From Serpula lacrymans var. lacrymans S7.9 (lineage: Eukaryota > Basidiomycota > Agaricomycetes > Boletales > Serpulaceae): a DNA stretch of 64,000 nt. Under the pieces are notes generated by a model. It had not been told where the DNA came from and ran no database searches. It saw only the letters and a list, made by a program, of their open reading frames with translations. The translations under genes were made by a program, and so were the position numbers. The stretch lies in assembly GCF_000218685.1 (NCBI RefSeq), contig NW_006763303.1, positions 1,045,250 to 1,109,249 on the forward strand. The letters run 5' to 3'. Positions 1 through 15,112 of this stretch are shown here, piece by piece (the first letter of the stretch is position 1; the number at the start of each line of letters is the position of its first letter).

Positions 1-1813
1 AAACGACATATTATCTACGTACCTGAGATATAGCGTAGAGTACATAAGCACAAACTGTACCGAACATCTTCATACTCAGCTTCAATTGGACATTACTAAT
101 GTTAAGAGTCACGTACCAAATGCCGGAACACTGACAGAGAATTTGAGCAGAAGCATCGACAGCAAAAATGCTAGGCCTGACAAAAACACTACAGAGTTAT
201 TATGGGAGGATTTTTTACGTGGTTCAGTGTCAGTCGTTAAGATATAAGGAAATTAAACGAACAGATCGATATTCGGTGCCCAAACCTGTCGATAAAGATA
301 CCCAAGAAAGGAGTTATGCCCACCGGCAAGAGAAGGTAAAAGCTCGATACCCAGCCACCAACCACAGCCCCCTTTTTTAGCCTTTGTTGTGCGAACTGCC
401 TGGAATATCAGAATAGTCCAACAGTAAATGAGGTGAAACCGAGGCTCTCGAAATAAATAAATACGGACGTAGATATCGACAAGAAAGACTGCATGCCCGA
501 GTTTTCAAAGACGGAAAAGAGGACGACAATCCAAAACGTAAGTGGAAGGTGTCGTACCGCCGCAATCCTAATGGCCGTCGATTTTACGGTCCTAGCGTCT
601 GTATTCTGCTTTCTGTTACGAGCAGTTTGGTCTATGACATTATACTGCGACTGTAAGTATCGATCCAAGAGGAACACAGCTATTGCACATAGAAAGGAGA
701 AGAGGCTAATGGCAGAACTGATCCAAAGTGGCCATGCAAAAGATCCTAGTTTTTTTGAAATCACATTTGCCGTGCTTTGTCCTACAAATTGAGCCAAATT
801 TGCCATTGACCTTGAGGCAAAGTTTCAATACATAAATAAACGTATTGGTGGTTGATTTGGGCCTACCAGATCATTCCTTCATGGGGAAGAAGAAGGTAAT
901 AAATGTAATGCATGGGAGGATCAGAATCTGGTTAGTGAGATTGGATTTTTGATTGGTGTATTATTTCCTCACCAATTGAAAATGCAAGTCCCTTCCCGGG
1001 AGCGAAGTAGGTTGCAAAAATCCTATGTTGGGCGTTGTCTAGCGAACCATCGCCAATTGCGGCGATGACTTTGCCGGCGATCAGAACATTGTAGCTATTC
1101 AGATGGTTGGTTGCTGAGCCTGCCTCTATCAAAGCTCCTGCCAAGTGACAAAATGCCAATATAACTGTCAGCAGCGGACCGCCAAATCTGTCTATGACAA
1201 ATCCAAAACCGATACAGAGAAAAGTATTGATCTGGAATCAGGGTAAGACCATAAACTTCGAAGTAGTAGATGCTGAGGTCCTCACAAGATTAGTAACAGA
1301 TACCTGAATGCACCAGATAATTGTGAGCTCTTAGTTAGTGTATGACAAATAAATGGAACGTACCAAAGCAGCAAACTTGGAGTTATTGATATCTAGATTC
1401 TTTTCAATTGTCGTTTTGAGGGCACTAGGTATCGCCTGAGCTAGTAAGGAAGTTTTGAAAATGGAATAGCCTACGCGATTAGACCCTGGTAATCAGAAAA
1501 GAATATGAGACTAGTATTTTAAATGACAGGTGGCATAGCACATACATTTGACCAATGGTTTCCAACTAATCAATCGCGAATTTTAGTACCTTCTAAGGTA
1601 ATACTTTTGTGGAAGGATTGACTCACAGGTACACATGCATGTGAGCACAATCATGGTAACCTGCCAGGCGAGAGGAAGATTTGGCCTGGGGGGTCCAGCC
1701 AGAGGATGTGCATGGGAAAAAGATTGGCCAGAGCAGTCTTCAAGGTCAAGGGACTTTTTTTTCTCGCTCTGTTCTGGCTTCATATCATCAATAGTAAGTA
1801 CGATATTTGACAA
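1..1813 (-). CDS. MFSD1-like major facilitator transporter, 3' end beyond window
   Basis: Multi-exon gene read right to left; the C-terminus lies outside the window. Exon 1 starts at the ATG at 1813 and ends near 1627 at a GTGAGT donor. It encodes a short acidic cytosolic leader and the first membrane segment. Exon 2 (about 1485-1364) encodes the conserved stretch ending KNLDINNSKFAAL. Later exons give VIDRFGGPLLTV, then AGKVIAAIGDGSLDNAQ and ATYFAPGKGLAFSIG (around 930-1160), then NLAQFVGQSTANVI and further hydrophobic helices (408-806). These are the signature loops of MFSD1-type fungal MFS carriers. The family moves small solutes across internal or plasma membranes; I cannot infer the substrate. 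No clear lesion is visible, so I treat it as functional. Some exon borders are uncertain. Confidence 0.75.
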
Positions 1814-3034
1814 TGTAGAGGATAAGTCACAACAATGTGAAGGGGCTGCTAAGAGCAGCTAGAGCAAGATTGTGCAACCCTCGTCTACTTATAGTGTCTA
1901 GTTATATGATTAATATGGTGGTACAAAAAAAAAGGGAACGTCGATACCTAAGACAGGAGCAGATGGGAGACTTGGTCCTTCAACCGCCTATTCGGTAAAC
2001 ATGACCAAGGCTGATCAGCCCATCATTCGCAAGTATTGATATAAAAAATATGACAACGTTATGAGATGTCAGTTTCAGGATTGCTTGGAAAACAGGCCCA
2101 GTAACATCACATGGCACGTTGTTTATCAAGGAATCTGGTCGGAAAAGTTAGAGAAGCTACTAGTACAGAGCTTGTCACTGTGACATGTGGATCTTGTCTA
2201 GAGTTGGTGAATCCCATCTAGATAGATGCGAGATTATGGAAGAGGCCACCTCAAACGGAGACAAGAAAACAACCGAGCGTTATAGTCGTTCCCATATCCA
2301 CGGCAATGTCATCTTATCTGATAAATATGGTAGATCCGCAACCCCAAAAAGCCAGCCAGACAAAGAAGTGTGCTAGTTCTAGATTCCAGCTGCTATAAGT
2401 AGCAGAGAAGGGAGGATCGCAAACAACAGGCCCCACTCAATCCCCTCCGTTGGGTTTTCAGTCTACTTGTGGCACTCAAACTGCTGCGACCTTAGTCACC
2501 GCGATGACAAGCAGTAACATCGACATGTGCACCAGATACGATATGTTGAAGAATAAATTCAAGACATTAGGCTTGAGCTTTCATGCATACAAATCCTAAA
2601 ATAATAAGCCCGATAGGTGAGCATCGACATGCCTGAGCAGCGAAAACCTTGCAAAGCTTGAGCCCAAGTGCATCACACGTCAAACAACGAACATGCAAAC
2701 TTGGCATATTACAGCATTACAGGCTCACAGGAGACGAACACATGACTTATCGTTCCATACCTTTAGTGACCCGGTGTTTCACTGCGAGATCACATGTACA
2801 CGACCCGGACACTACACACGCCCGATGTCGAACGTCCCCCCAGAAGTTATCGATATCATCTTGAATATTATCTTGAAGAATCAAGGTGGTTTCAGGCAAA
2901 ATAACAAAGTGCCTCTCATAAATATAATGTCCCAAGATACACGTACATACGGATTTAATATGTGGGGTAGCAAGGATTGAGACCGAAGGATCTGAAGGTA
3001 TACAATGACAAGGATTGGTGGCAAGCGAACATAT
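1814..3034. other. Intergenic region, no gene recognised
   Basis: About 1.2 kb between the transporter start and the stop of the Munc13-type gene. It must hold the transporter promoter and the terminator of the upstream gene. Short ORFs such as 2185-2376 show no family resemblance. No RNA gene or repeat was recognised. Confidence 0.5.
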
Positions 3035-6000
3035 TCAAGCTTTCGAAGGTATAGGCGGGACGGGTGGCTGCTGGGCTTGCCTAGGACGCTGAGATCTTCG
3101 AAGCTGGTTAGCCTGTGCTCTTTCTTGTTCGGCTTGCATGGCGGTCATAATCTGTAACTGCTGGGCTATGAATTCCTGGGTGTTGGCCCTATGTAATTGC
3201 AGTAAGCACAAAATGATCATAATCTCGAATATTTTGCCACTACCTCATACGAAGAATTCGCATAATAGTCTCCCCATTCGAAACTTCCTTTTCTTGCTTC
3301 TTCTCTTTCTTACGTTCCTTGATTGTGCCCAGGTTGCGTTGATTATATACGCTCTTCACCCTCTTCTTAACGGGGACTGTTTCGCGTAGACTCTGTTGCA
3401 TCATACGTACGCACTCCTCCATGAGAGCATCCCTACAACAAAGAATCTTAAGACACTCGTAATTACAGGCAAGGAGTGGATCTCACGTATGCCAGTCATA
3501 GTAAAGTCGGATCGAGACCACGTCACGATATTTCTGATTTTGCAAAGCCTCTAAAGGAACTGGTCCTTCCCCGCCAGCATAGAAGTAATCTCGCAAGAAC
3601 TAAATGAGGAAATATTATGCGGAGAACAACACATGGGAAAGAATTCGTATAATTCGTACCTTCAGCCACTTAAACACGATATCAACTTCTTTATCACTCA
3701 AAGGTTTCATATCGCTGGAAACGTCTGATAACGGAGGGATCAACAAGCCTTCAACCACTGCCAATATCTCCTTCCAAACTCGTGTCATGACCATCTCCTT
3801 TGCGGTGTCGCTAAGATATGTGTTTAGCGTTTGCAGATTAGCATCAAAATAATCGAATAGAGGCACGATGGCGCGCTCGATTTCTACATCCGTTAAAGCC
3901 TCAGGCCTTACGCGGGACTGCTCCGAGCTGGGTAACGGTATCTGTATCTCATTAGAATTTGATCCGAGCGCAGAGCGATAGAGAGCAGTGACGTTGCCCA
4001 GCGCCTTGTTGTAATCAAGCCCAAGAGTCCCAGCTTTAATGAGGGTCTTCAGCACATTCCGCGATATAGATTGGCGTATGAATGGGGCCATCTGGGAACA
4101 ATGGTCAGTCCAAATTTTAGCGAGGACAGTATAGAATGAAAATTGCCTTGTCGATGAAAATGCGAATCATGTCACCCTCGCTTCTTTTCAAAGATCTGAA
4201 TGCACGACCAAAAAAGAATTGGATATCATCTTTCTCTCCTTCCATGCTAACACGCAGTAATATGCGACCTTGGCTATCAAGATTTATCCATAGATCGTGG
4301 GTCAAGAAATCTCCAAAACGCCCGGGATCCAGGCAGATATAGCCTCTGCCTACTGTGTCATGTTTCCCGACTAGCGCACGGTCCCGGACGCTAGCCATGA
4401 GCCAGAGTGGCTTCTCGACAGAGATGTCAAACGTTTCGTCCCCTAAAAGACAGACCGATAATTCAAGAACCAGTTTATATATGAAAGCGAGAGCTTACAT
4501 CTTGGATTTAATGTCTCATATATAGTGCGAGTTTTGGCTAGGCGATTACCCGCTTCGTCACTAAGTGTGATGAAAGTATCCAAAAACGATGATGGGCTGC
4601 TGTCCAGGGGCACCAAACCCTCTGCAAGAACGATTTTAACAGCGAATAAGAAGCGCGGCCGCTCCGCCTTATCTGGAACGGGAGGACCATGGTTCTCAAG
4701 CGTTTCAGTTATCTTGTCTGCCTGCATCTGATTATACATATTATCCAGTAATTTGCGAGCGGCTTCAACATTGTTCAGCTTGACACACGACTCAGGACGG
4801 AAGTTGAATGGTTCCACTTTTTTCTCGCCAGGAGTTGCTAGCTGCTTGGCTTTTTCAAGCCAGGCTGAAGATTTTTGGGGCTGAAGATAATCCGTCGGTC
4901 GGGGGAACATTTCCGTCATGAACAGTTCCTCCACGCTTCGACAGTATTGTTCCACTGCTTTGGAGATGGTCTGAAATATCATCAAAACATGAGCGCATTC
5001 ATCAAGTCAGTAAGCTTTGCCACACCTTTGCCAAACTTGTGAAAAATCTAGCCTCCTGATAGTCATCACTCCACTCTAAATCTTGTAAGAAGTTGATGGG
5101 GCTGCGGAGAGAATCAAAAAGGTCCACAATGGATGAACTATGCCCTTCGGTATTTTCAGCTTCGAACTTGGAATGGATCAAAAGTAAGCCACAATTCGGT
5201 TCACCATTGAACAAGTGTACCTTATCTGCGGCGATGGCCTATTTATAACAACGTTAGCTGTCTGAAGGGATGGATGGTAAGTGTTTGCAACTCACAGCCT
5301 GAACCCAGTGACTAGTCTTATTATCGGTATCCAGCAGCCATTGGCGAACATAGGGCTCAAAAAATACGCCAAGTCCAAAATCTACGTGTCCTCTTGCGAA
5401 ACATGTAATGAACTCAAGAGTATTCGTATATGCACGGAAACTTACTTGGGGCAAAATGCTTCATACATCGACAAGAGTGTTCTTGATCTGCGGTACAACG
5501 TAAAAATATCCTGTATGGGGACATCAGGAGTAGGGCCATTCATCGATGATTCGAATAAACGTTTTGAAGAGTTCTGAAGGTCAGCAACAAACAATGGAAT
5601 CTGCACATCTACCACCAGAGAGACAAGATCAATTTGTCTGTGTGAGAACGATGAGAACCTTGCATATCCACGTCTAGCATCGGCACATACCCAATTATAG
5701 GCTCTGGGAAGCGTTTGTCGAGTTGCTTTGCCGCCTTCTCCAACTCGTCCGTCATCAGCAAAAGGGGCAGTGCGCGGTTAACACCAGGTGCTGCCTGCAG
5801 TTCGTGCATCTTCTCCTCGTAATAGTGTGCAGAAACCACTTTGATCCGTTCTTGTACGTCGGCGATGCGAGAAGCGATATCATCGTCGAAGCGCTCTATT
5901 AAGCCGCTCTCCCGTATATGTTCCAATGTAGACAAATACGGGTCTACTTCTGATCGCTTGATATTAGGTACTGCATCCATCGAGTGGTACAGTGAAGAGA

Positions 6001-7929
6001 GAAAGATATTGTAGAGAGTACCATAAATGCTTGCCAAATATTCGGACTAATTGCAATGTGAATAGTGAACAGCACCAAGGAGATCAGTGACGTACGTCTT
6101 GAATGGACCATTTTTCGATTTCCGTGTCCTGTACTGCTTTGGAAATAGCCTGCAGGGCTTCAGGCACACACTCCATCGGAACTTCGCTCCGCTCATAGAA
6201 CTCTTTGATGAGATCCAGGAAACAGGCTGCGCGGTATGGCTGGCCTATTCGCCACCGCAACGCACACTCATTAATGAGTTCTACGTGTGGGGCACTAAGA
6301 ATGCTCAAGGGCACTTCATCGGCATCATCAACCTCAGGACTGGTCATTACCTCCAGATCAGCAATGAGACAGTATTCCACTAGACGCTTATAGAACTTCT
6401 TGGGATTCGGGGGAATGTAAGTGAAATGGTGTCCCACCGGGACCTCGTCGTCCCCACCAAATTCTTCATTCACCGTCTCTGGGACACCGTCGGGGTTACT
6501 GCTGCTACCAAAAAACGACCGCCTGCTGCTTATGGATGCATGACGAGAGGCAGCTCCTGGAGACTCTATGCGAGGAGAATGGATGGATCCTGGTCTACCG
6601 CTAGACGTTGAGACCGAGGGTAAAGCATCAGACGGGGTGGACTTCGCCAATTCTGGATTGAGGGACACTAGTTCCAGCATCAGTTGGGACAAGTGCGATG
6701 TCTCTAAAGATCGCCAATGGTTCCATGCGCTATCATTATCAAAGTCCTCTCTGCGACCCGGAAACGGTGCACCGGCGTTGATGTTTTTCGAGCACGTCTA
6801 TTGGTACATAAAAAGATAAGCAGATCGTTGAATCAAGTATCTATGCATTACTTACTTTCAGATCTGTGAGAGCGGCCTTACAAACGAAATTAGTGTTGCG
6901 AGTGATAACCAGTAATAGTACCTCACCTTTTCTGTACAAAACTTCCTCATCCGATCGACTTCACCTTGCATGGCGGTCTCTGGAATCTTAAAAAGTTGAG
7001 CGACCACCATAACGACAGACATGTCTATAGTATTCATGCTGATCCCTGGTGGGCCATTGAGAGAATCACGATCCCGGGAGATAGAAGCAGAATCGTAACC
7101 AGAGTCGCTGGGGGTTTGTTGGGGCGCTAACTTGGCCTGATATATATCCAATCTTGAGTTGAGTTCAGGTGAAACATGGCTAACGCCTTTCAAGCAATCG
7201 CGAAGCATCTTGACAAACTGCGCAATCTGGTTATTTAGTTCGACTTTCCATCCGTCTCCTGCCAGGGTCGGCTCCTTTTTCAGTACACCGGTGGCATGTG
7301 TGGCGAACATCAAGATCAATTCTTCTATTTTCCTGTTTTCCTTCATCTGGCGACGAAAAGCTTCGTTCATGAACTGGCCATAGAATACGGCCATCGTTCT
7401 CCGAACCAATTGATCTGAATAACTTTACCTTATGCTCAGTCATAGAAAGATTCCTAAGACGTTAACCACGTACGCTGCTTCCTTTCCCATTGCGATATCT
7501 TGCAGCTTTTGCTCCAAAACTTTCAGCAGCTTTTCGGGAAACTTAACACTCTTTGGCCCATCTCTGATATCTTTGAAAATATCGCCGATTGATATGATGG
7601 AACTGGATATTGCACCAGATAATTTCAGATAGTGTTCTTTCTCCTTAGACTCTGAGGGGGTAGTGTGGTTATCCTGAACCTTCGGCTGGGTAAGATGATT
7701 GAGAATGCTGAGAATGACATTGGCATAAGACTGAGTATAAAGACTCGTGTTCGTATGTGGAAACTTACGCTACACGTAGCACATAGCTATAAATGAGGAC
7801 GTCAGTGATAATAGATAGAAGACAAAGAACAAATACGAACTCGAATAGCTCATCATCTGTAACGCGGTACTTTGACAGACGCTTCTCGTGGGCAGTACTA
7901 TCGTAGCTTCGTCTGGACAGAGTGGACAT
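3035..7929 (-). CDS. Munc13/Git1-type MHD1-C2-MHD2 protein (Ync13-like)
   Basis: Large multi-exon gene. The first exon starts at the ATG at 7929 (MSTLSRRSYDSTAHEKRLSK); the last ends with the stop at 3035-3037 after a Q- and P-rich tail (PPVPPIPSKA). Exons at 7409-6858, 6692-6084, 6037-5609, 5454-5254, 5214-5002 and 4985-4443 encode the helical MUN/MHD1 part. The exon at 4398-4117 gives a C2 domain (RGYICLDPGRFGDFLTHDLW). The exon at 4091-3615 gives the MHD2 helices. A Lys/Glu-rich exon (3422-3240) follows. The order MHD1-C2-MHD2 is that of fungal Git1/Ync13 proteins, relatives of Munc13 that promote membrane fusion and cell-wall integrity during septation. It has no obvious lesion. It lies in tandem with the Lhs1-like gene. 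The exon count is approximate. Confidence 0.8.
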
Positions 7930-8245
7930 GGATCTCCGTCGGATGAACTTTACAGATCAAGTGTTACGAACAGTCGACAGAGGGCAGAAGAAATAAAATG
8001 TGCGAATTGCTGTTATGGCTTGTGCCAAGGTGTCAGAGGCGCGAATACTTAGTATATTGTCAAGCAGCAGCAAATACGGCAACTATCGAAACGCGGCTGT
8101 GGGTTATGCGACTATCAACTTACAGTATAGTTATACGTGCGGATAGGGCAGCACTAAAGCATTGCTTTCATACACGACAGACATATTTAAACAGAGACAT
8201 TTAACATCGTTGCTTCCCTAGTAGAGCAATATTAGGAACCTCGTA
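7930..8245. other. Intergenic spacer between two minus-strand genes
   Basis: 316 bp that must serve as terminator of the ER Hsp70 gene and promoter of the Munc13-type gene. I see no TATA box or repeat that I would defend. Confidence 0.5.
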
Positions 8246-11200
8246 TTATAGCTCGTCGTGCCCTGGCGTTGGCTGAGGCTTCTCTCCACTCTCTTCCGCT
8301 TTCGTGGACGCTGTCTTCTTTACCTTCGCCGGTTTTCTCTTCACCAATCTTTGCAAATGCTGCTCTAGTATTCTCGCCCTTGACTTCATCTCCGATGTGG
8401 AAATTACAGGGTCATCGTACATCTTCACCGACTTTTGCTTTTCCACCCACTGGTGTAGCCATGTCTCGTGCTCTTTCAATGCTGTTTCTAGCGCATCCAG
8501 TTCCTCTAGCGTCCACTTAGACTGAATGCCAGCCTTGGCTTCTGCAGTAAGGTTGTCTCTTGCTTCCGTTAGGAACAGTCGCGTGCTCCAATTCCACATC
8601 TGAGAGTTATTTAGTGCTCGAGGGAACGCCTCGATTTCTTGATATCGGTGAATAATGGGCTTCTCTAACGTCCTATTTCGATGGCAAGATGTGATATGAA
8701 GGGAATGAATGTTCAGGTTCAAGAAAAAAAACTTACTCGAGAGCATTGTGCTTCTCCCGAAGCTGCGACGTCTCAGCGTCATCGCCTTCGCTATGTAGCC
8801 ACGTGATAGTTTCTGATAACTTTTCGGAAATAGCTTTCCTTTCAGATTGTTTTGAGCATTTTTTGAAGGGGGTATCGGGTATCTCGTCGTCCAGAAGATC
8901 CCGTACTCGGTATAAATAACCCTCTAAACTATTTCTCGCCTCTTCCCTTCGCAATTTGCCCATCTCTTGATAATCCATGTTTCTTAATCTAGGAGAATAT
9001 GGTCAGAGCTGATAATTGCTGACTGCCACCCTTCGTACCTATCACGGGCAGCTTTCTTCTCGAGAACAGTCATGGGCGGCATGGATGACAGGTTAACGGT
9101 GACGTTCAGAGTAATTGTGCTTAAATCTTTCAGCGATGGCTGCTTCTCCTTCTTCGAATCAGGCGCCGATGTCGAAGCAGGGGTAGGCGTTTCTGCGGGA
9201 GGCGACATTATTGAAGAAGAGCCCACCTCAGACGTGGATGTCCCTCCACCAAAAAGGCTTTTCAGTTTACCTGTGCGAATTGGATGACAGAGAAAGATGG
9301 ATGATTAGTATACATACCAGTAATTGAATCGTCCTTGAGTTCTCCGTAGGCGAATGCCTCCTTGACCGAAATGAAACCAGAATCCGATAATGAAATTACA
9401 GCCTTGATGACAGGGTCTGCTGCTCCTCGTTCAGTGAGATCCGCTATGGCCTCACTCACCCCACTTATTTGAGCCTCTAAGATGTCTCTAGGGAGTCCGC
9501 TAAAGAATAGCATTGAGACCGATAATTCCAGGCCATTTGGGAGGTACGCACGGTAGAATCGATTTTTTATAATCTAACCAAATTGAAAAATCCTCCTGAC
9601 GTTTGAAAGTCAACGTCTTTTTGGTACCGTACTTAGAGCCCGAGGGGAATAAAAGTGTACTGATAGTACGTGGACGAGCAGAAGACGATGGAGAAGTGGC
9701 GAAATACGAAGCTTGAACATCGTGTGTTGAAATGTCCGAAACTCTGATATCCTTGGTTTTGAATTGCATGCTCAGACTTGCACCATGCAACGCAGCACCT
9801 AACGGTATGGATAAGCGGTCTGCCACACGTCAGATGCTCTTGACTTACCCAGTACCACCGCCTCGTCTGCATTTACGTTCAAAGCTATTTTGTCCCTGTG
9901 ACTTATCAGAACACACATTACATATGTGACATGTCAAACTCACTCTCCGACGGCCTCCTTAACTGCTGTTTGTATCATAGGTGTACGAGAACTTCCTCCC
10001 GTTAAAATCACAGATGTGATATTGTTCTATAAGCCTTTCAGTGAAACAGCCATTCGAAAAAAAGATGGGCTACATACAAGAGTTAACCCTGCATCTGCCA
10101 ACGCATCTCGAATGGGAAGAGCAAATCGACCCTGAAGATCTGAACATGCTTTCTCAAACTGAGCTCGCGTGATTTTGGCCTTAAAGTCGATATCGAACGC
10201 CAAACTCTCCACCTAGTACGATTGTGAATAAGCATCGTACTCACATTGAGCTGAGTGCGAAATATCTCACTGTCGATGTGGCATCAGTATTGGCACTCAA
10301 AATTGCCTTGACCCGTCCAGCTTCCTTCCACAGCTTGACCATGCCTCTCTTGTCGGTGCGAATATCTCGTTTATGCTTGCTCACAAAATTATCTATGAGA
10401 ATTTCGCGTAATCTGCGATCCAGTTCAGTACCACCCGTGCGTCGATCATATCCGACTCCCAAGGCCGATATCTGTGTTCCGGTGGACTTGGACTTCGTGT
10501 CCCCTGTTGGGGTAAATGATACCACTGTGGCGCGAATGGAAGATGCGCCAGCGTCGTATATGACGTGGTATTCTGGAGCCGGAAAGGTACGCGTCATTGC
10601 ATAATTGACAGCTACAGCTGTCCCGTCGTTTATCAGAGCCAATGTACGGAGTCCTGCGATTTCAACAGCATCGGCAACAGCGTCACGTTCACATTGAGAA
10701 TAATAGGAAGGAACGGTGATGATGACATCCTGAACCTGTTCCTCCGCGACAGTCTCGGCCAAGTGTTTAACGTATGCTAGCTGCATTGCAATAAGTTCTT
10801 CAACACTCCATTCCGTTCCGTCGCTCTGTCGGAGTCCAATGGTGCTACGCGAAGTCTTGAATATATCTGCAGTGGATATGGAGGTAAAGTAAGACATTAA
10901 GTCTGCCCCATATGTAACACCCTGCAGATATTTGAGAGAAGAGAATGAATCTGAAGGGAAGCGGGATGCCTTGGAGACCACGTTAGCAGGTACGCTCAGA
11001 CGAGGCTGTTAGAAGCTCACAATGTTAGATGCGTCTGTCCCAAACAGCCTGTCATCTTTCTTCCACGCAACGGTTGATTGTATCTTTCTTTTAGAATCCT
11101 TATTGAGCAAGACATCGAAAGGTATACCCGGTTTCATCAATGAAGCCTTGATCCAGTCGGAGCCATAGTCTATAGCAAGCACGGATGCGAGCGACGACTC

Positions 11201-11260
11201 AAAAACGGCAAGGAAAATAAGGCAAAGTGATATGAACCGATGGAAACCAAAGGAAAGCAT
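8246..11260 (-). CDS. lhs1: ER-lumenal Hsp70 of the Lhs1/HYOU1 (Grp170) family
   Basis: The start at 11260 was chosen because it opens a signal peptide (MLSFGFHRFISLCLIFLAV) followed at once by the Hsp70 phosphate-1 motif AIDYGSDWIKASL. The first intron is 51 nt (11020-10970, branch site GCTAAC). The long second exon carries the ATPase core: IITVPSYYSQCERDAV, LINDGTAVAVNYA and VIYDAGASS. A later exon has VILTGGSSRTPMIQ. The C-terminal part (9513-8246) is long, charged and helical, as in the Grp170 subfamily, and ends with the ER retrieval signal HDEL. The protein would act in the ER lumen as a nucleotide exchange factor and co-chaperone for BiP/Kar2 in import and folding. All exons join in frame; it appears intact. 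Confidence 0.9.
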
Positions 11261-11350
11261 GGTGGGTATCAAAGAGAGAAAAGGCTCAAGAGCATCTACT
11301 TGAATGAGTGTAGAATCACAACAGCTTACTGCAAACGTGGACTGTTTGGC

Positions 11351-11360
11351 GGACACGTCA
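11351..11360 (-). promoter_or_regulatory. UPRE-like element upstream of the ER chaperone gene
   Basis: The minus strand reads TGACGTGTCC about 90 bp upstream of the ER Hsp70 ATG. TGACGTG(G/T) is the core of the bZIP (XBP1/ATF6-type) unfolded-protein-response element. A single short match is weak by itself, but its placement in an ER chaperone promoter fits. Confidence 0.3.
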
Positions 11361-12432
11361 AGAAAATATAGGGTTAGGGTTGCAACCACGCAAACACATG
11401 CAAATTGAACAACGACATTGATAATACAAAGTATGTATACAGTATTATATGCAACGTAGTCATTTCAACTCCGTACCATTACTGGTTCTTCTGAGGCCTG
11501 AGGAGAGGAACACATTCCATCCGAAAATACCATATCGCATGCAATCACATACATCCATCTAAGTCTTCCCGAAGCGTGGCTTTTGGCAAGTCGTGTGAGT
11601 AATTCCCCTGTAAACTGATTTTAAATGTCTCCCAAAAGTAGAACCACTTTACGGCCGCGAGGCATGCATCTTCGCCAGTGCCTACATACTTTCACTACCG
11701 TGCTCTCGACTGGTTTTAATATACGGTGTGCGTATGGCTCGTCTAGAAGAGGAACCTTGCATGTGGAAGAGTATTAGGTTGTACACTTCGGATTGCGTCG
11801 GCCGCAGATGAATCTGAGTCAGAGGTAGTATCTTAATCGATGAGCGAAGAATTTTGTTTTTGGTTGGACCAAGTATATGTATGATGCCATTGGTTTTGAT
11901 TCGGGGTTAGCAGTAGATTGTATACTGATAAAATAATATGAGAAACACACTGACATGAAGTCAGCCCGATAAAGATGACCGAAGCCCCGTGACTGAATAC
12001 AGACACTAGCATCGGGCTGATGAGCATATTATGCCGACGATGATGGATCAGACGTTTGGTGTCTGCAGCTCTGACGAAGAAAGACAGGATGCCTTTTGGG
12101 GATCAGCGCAGGAAAGTAACCGCATCACTCGCTGATTGCGATACTATTGCGATGTGATCTTTGAGCCGAGCGAAAGCCGACGACATCGAATCGATGCGAA
12201 ATTTTGACACGCACGTTCGCATTGATAGTAGAGACCTTTTGTTAAGAAATACTGTCCTGGAGGTCCAAAGCTGCACAGGTGCAATCTGTCAATATGTAGA
12301 CAGTGTACCAAGACTGTGACTGTGTCCGGGCCGCAGCCAACTCAAAGACTTTGACTGGTTCGGACGTCATGTCGGCAATGTGACGTCCTATGAGACAAAT
12401 GAATCTCCGATAAGATTATCTATCGCCTCTCA
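11361..12432. other. Divergent promoter region between ER Hsp70 and GAPDH
   Basis: Shared upstream region of two divergently transcribed genes. No ORF or RNA gene was recognised. The right end becomes a typical strong-promoter leader (TATA box, then a CT-rich tract) in front of GAPDH. Confidence 0.5.
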
Positions 12433-12438
12433 TATAAA
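12433..12438 (+). promoter_or_regulatory. TATA box of the GAPDH gene
   Basis: TATAAA lies 79 bp before the GAPDH ATG, followed by a CT-rich stretch (about 12455-12500) where fungal transcripts of highly expressed genes usually start. Confidence 0.6.
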
Positions 12439-12516
12439 GCCGCATCGAACAGTCAACTACTACCGCAATCTCCACCATCCTCTCCCATCCCACATCCCAA
12501 TAGTATACTAACAAAC

Positions 12517-14014
<1,498 letters not shown>

Positions 14015-14624
14015 ATACTGATAGCAAAATTGTGATGGGTGTAGAAGACGACATTTTATTGTACTTGTTTGATCGTATGTGTACGTTTCATGTACTTGGG
14101 GAAAGAGCTTCACTGGTGATGTTTTGTTTTAACTGCTGTCTTTACTATAGAAAATCGGGCAGCGGTTTATGATAACTTATAGATTGCTTTTTGAATGTAC
14201 GACCCAGAACTTGTACAGCGATGAACTTATTATACAACAATTCACCTCCACCTGAAATTGTGTTTCGACAGGACGGTCACTGATGTCTCATCAACGACTC
14301 ATCAACGACTGGTTATATTTGATAGCACATAAAATTAACTACTTCACCAACATTGTTACCACTGCGGGGGGAAAAAAAAGCTCAGAAATTGATGTAATAA
14401 ATCGATTATGATACATGCAAGGACCTGAGAAATATGATAAAGAAACAAAAAACATATTGCGTTTGTTATCCGTTGACTCTGGTCAAAGGTTTAAAGGGAA
14501 ATCAAAGAACGTGACCGTCTGACCATGCCATGTGACTTGGCCGCTTTCTCCCAGGTTAGGGTTACATATATATGTCACGTGCTGTAAAATAAAAGTTGTT
14601 GTGTCCATTTTCAGCAAACTTCTT
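14015..14624. other. 3' flank of GAPDH up to the transposon end
   Basis: About 600 bp with no ORF of note. It ends with the 9-mer AAACTTCTT (14616-14624), which nearly matches AAATTTCTT beyond the right end of the 9.36-kb transposon. Confidence 0.5.
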
Positions 14625-14848
14625 CAGTCTCCTACCCACCCTCTATTTCGAGAGAAGAGGGATTTATCCTAGTGCTTTGATGTTGAGATGATATACGAAA
14701 ATAAAATAAAAATAAAACACATCACATGACTCGAAAATTTGAACGTCCCTCGCTCTCTCTCCACAACGGCTGGAACATAACATCAGTAAACAATGGTTTG
14801 CCACAGTGACGGCGACGGGGATGATGACAGCGGACTCCCAATAAAATA
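14625..14848 (+). repeat. Left terminal inverted repeat of the 9.36-kb transposon
   Basis: Inverted match to 23758-23982. It includes the segment from TTTATCCTAGTGCTTTGATG to the end of GGACTCCCAATAAAAT; beyond that the two ends diverge. Confidence 0.85.
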
Positions 14849-15112
14849 TGAATATAGAAAAAGAATTGATTATATCATCATCTACTACATTCGGACATAT
14901 ACGCCTCAAGGTTGGACATTTGATGACCACACAGAGCCGACTAGGTCTATATTGTTCCTTGAGTTTTTGACTGCGTAGTGAAGGACTGCTCACTATATTG
15001 TTCACAATGCTCTCCAAATCTAACCCCTCCATTTGCGCCCAGTATTCCTCTGGCCATTGTGACATCCTCATCCTGTTTAGTCCCCCTTGAGCTACGTCTT
15101 GGATTTGAACTG

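Noticed and set aside
1814..3034. Short ORFs (for example 2185-2376, 2693-2980) as genes
   Set aside because: No homology, no consistent splicing with neighbours, and overlapping frames on both strands.
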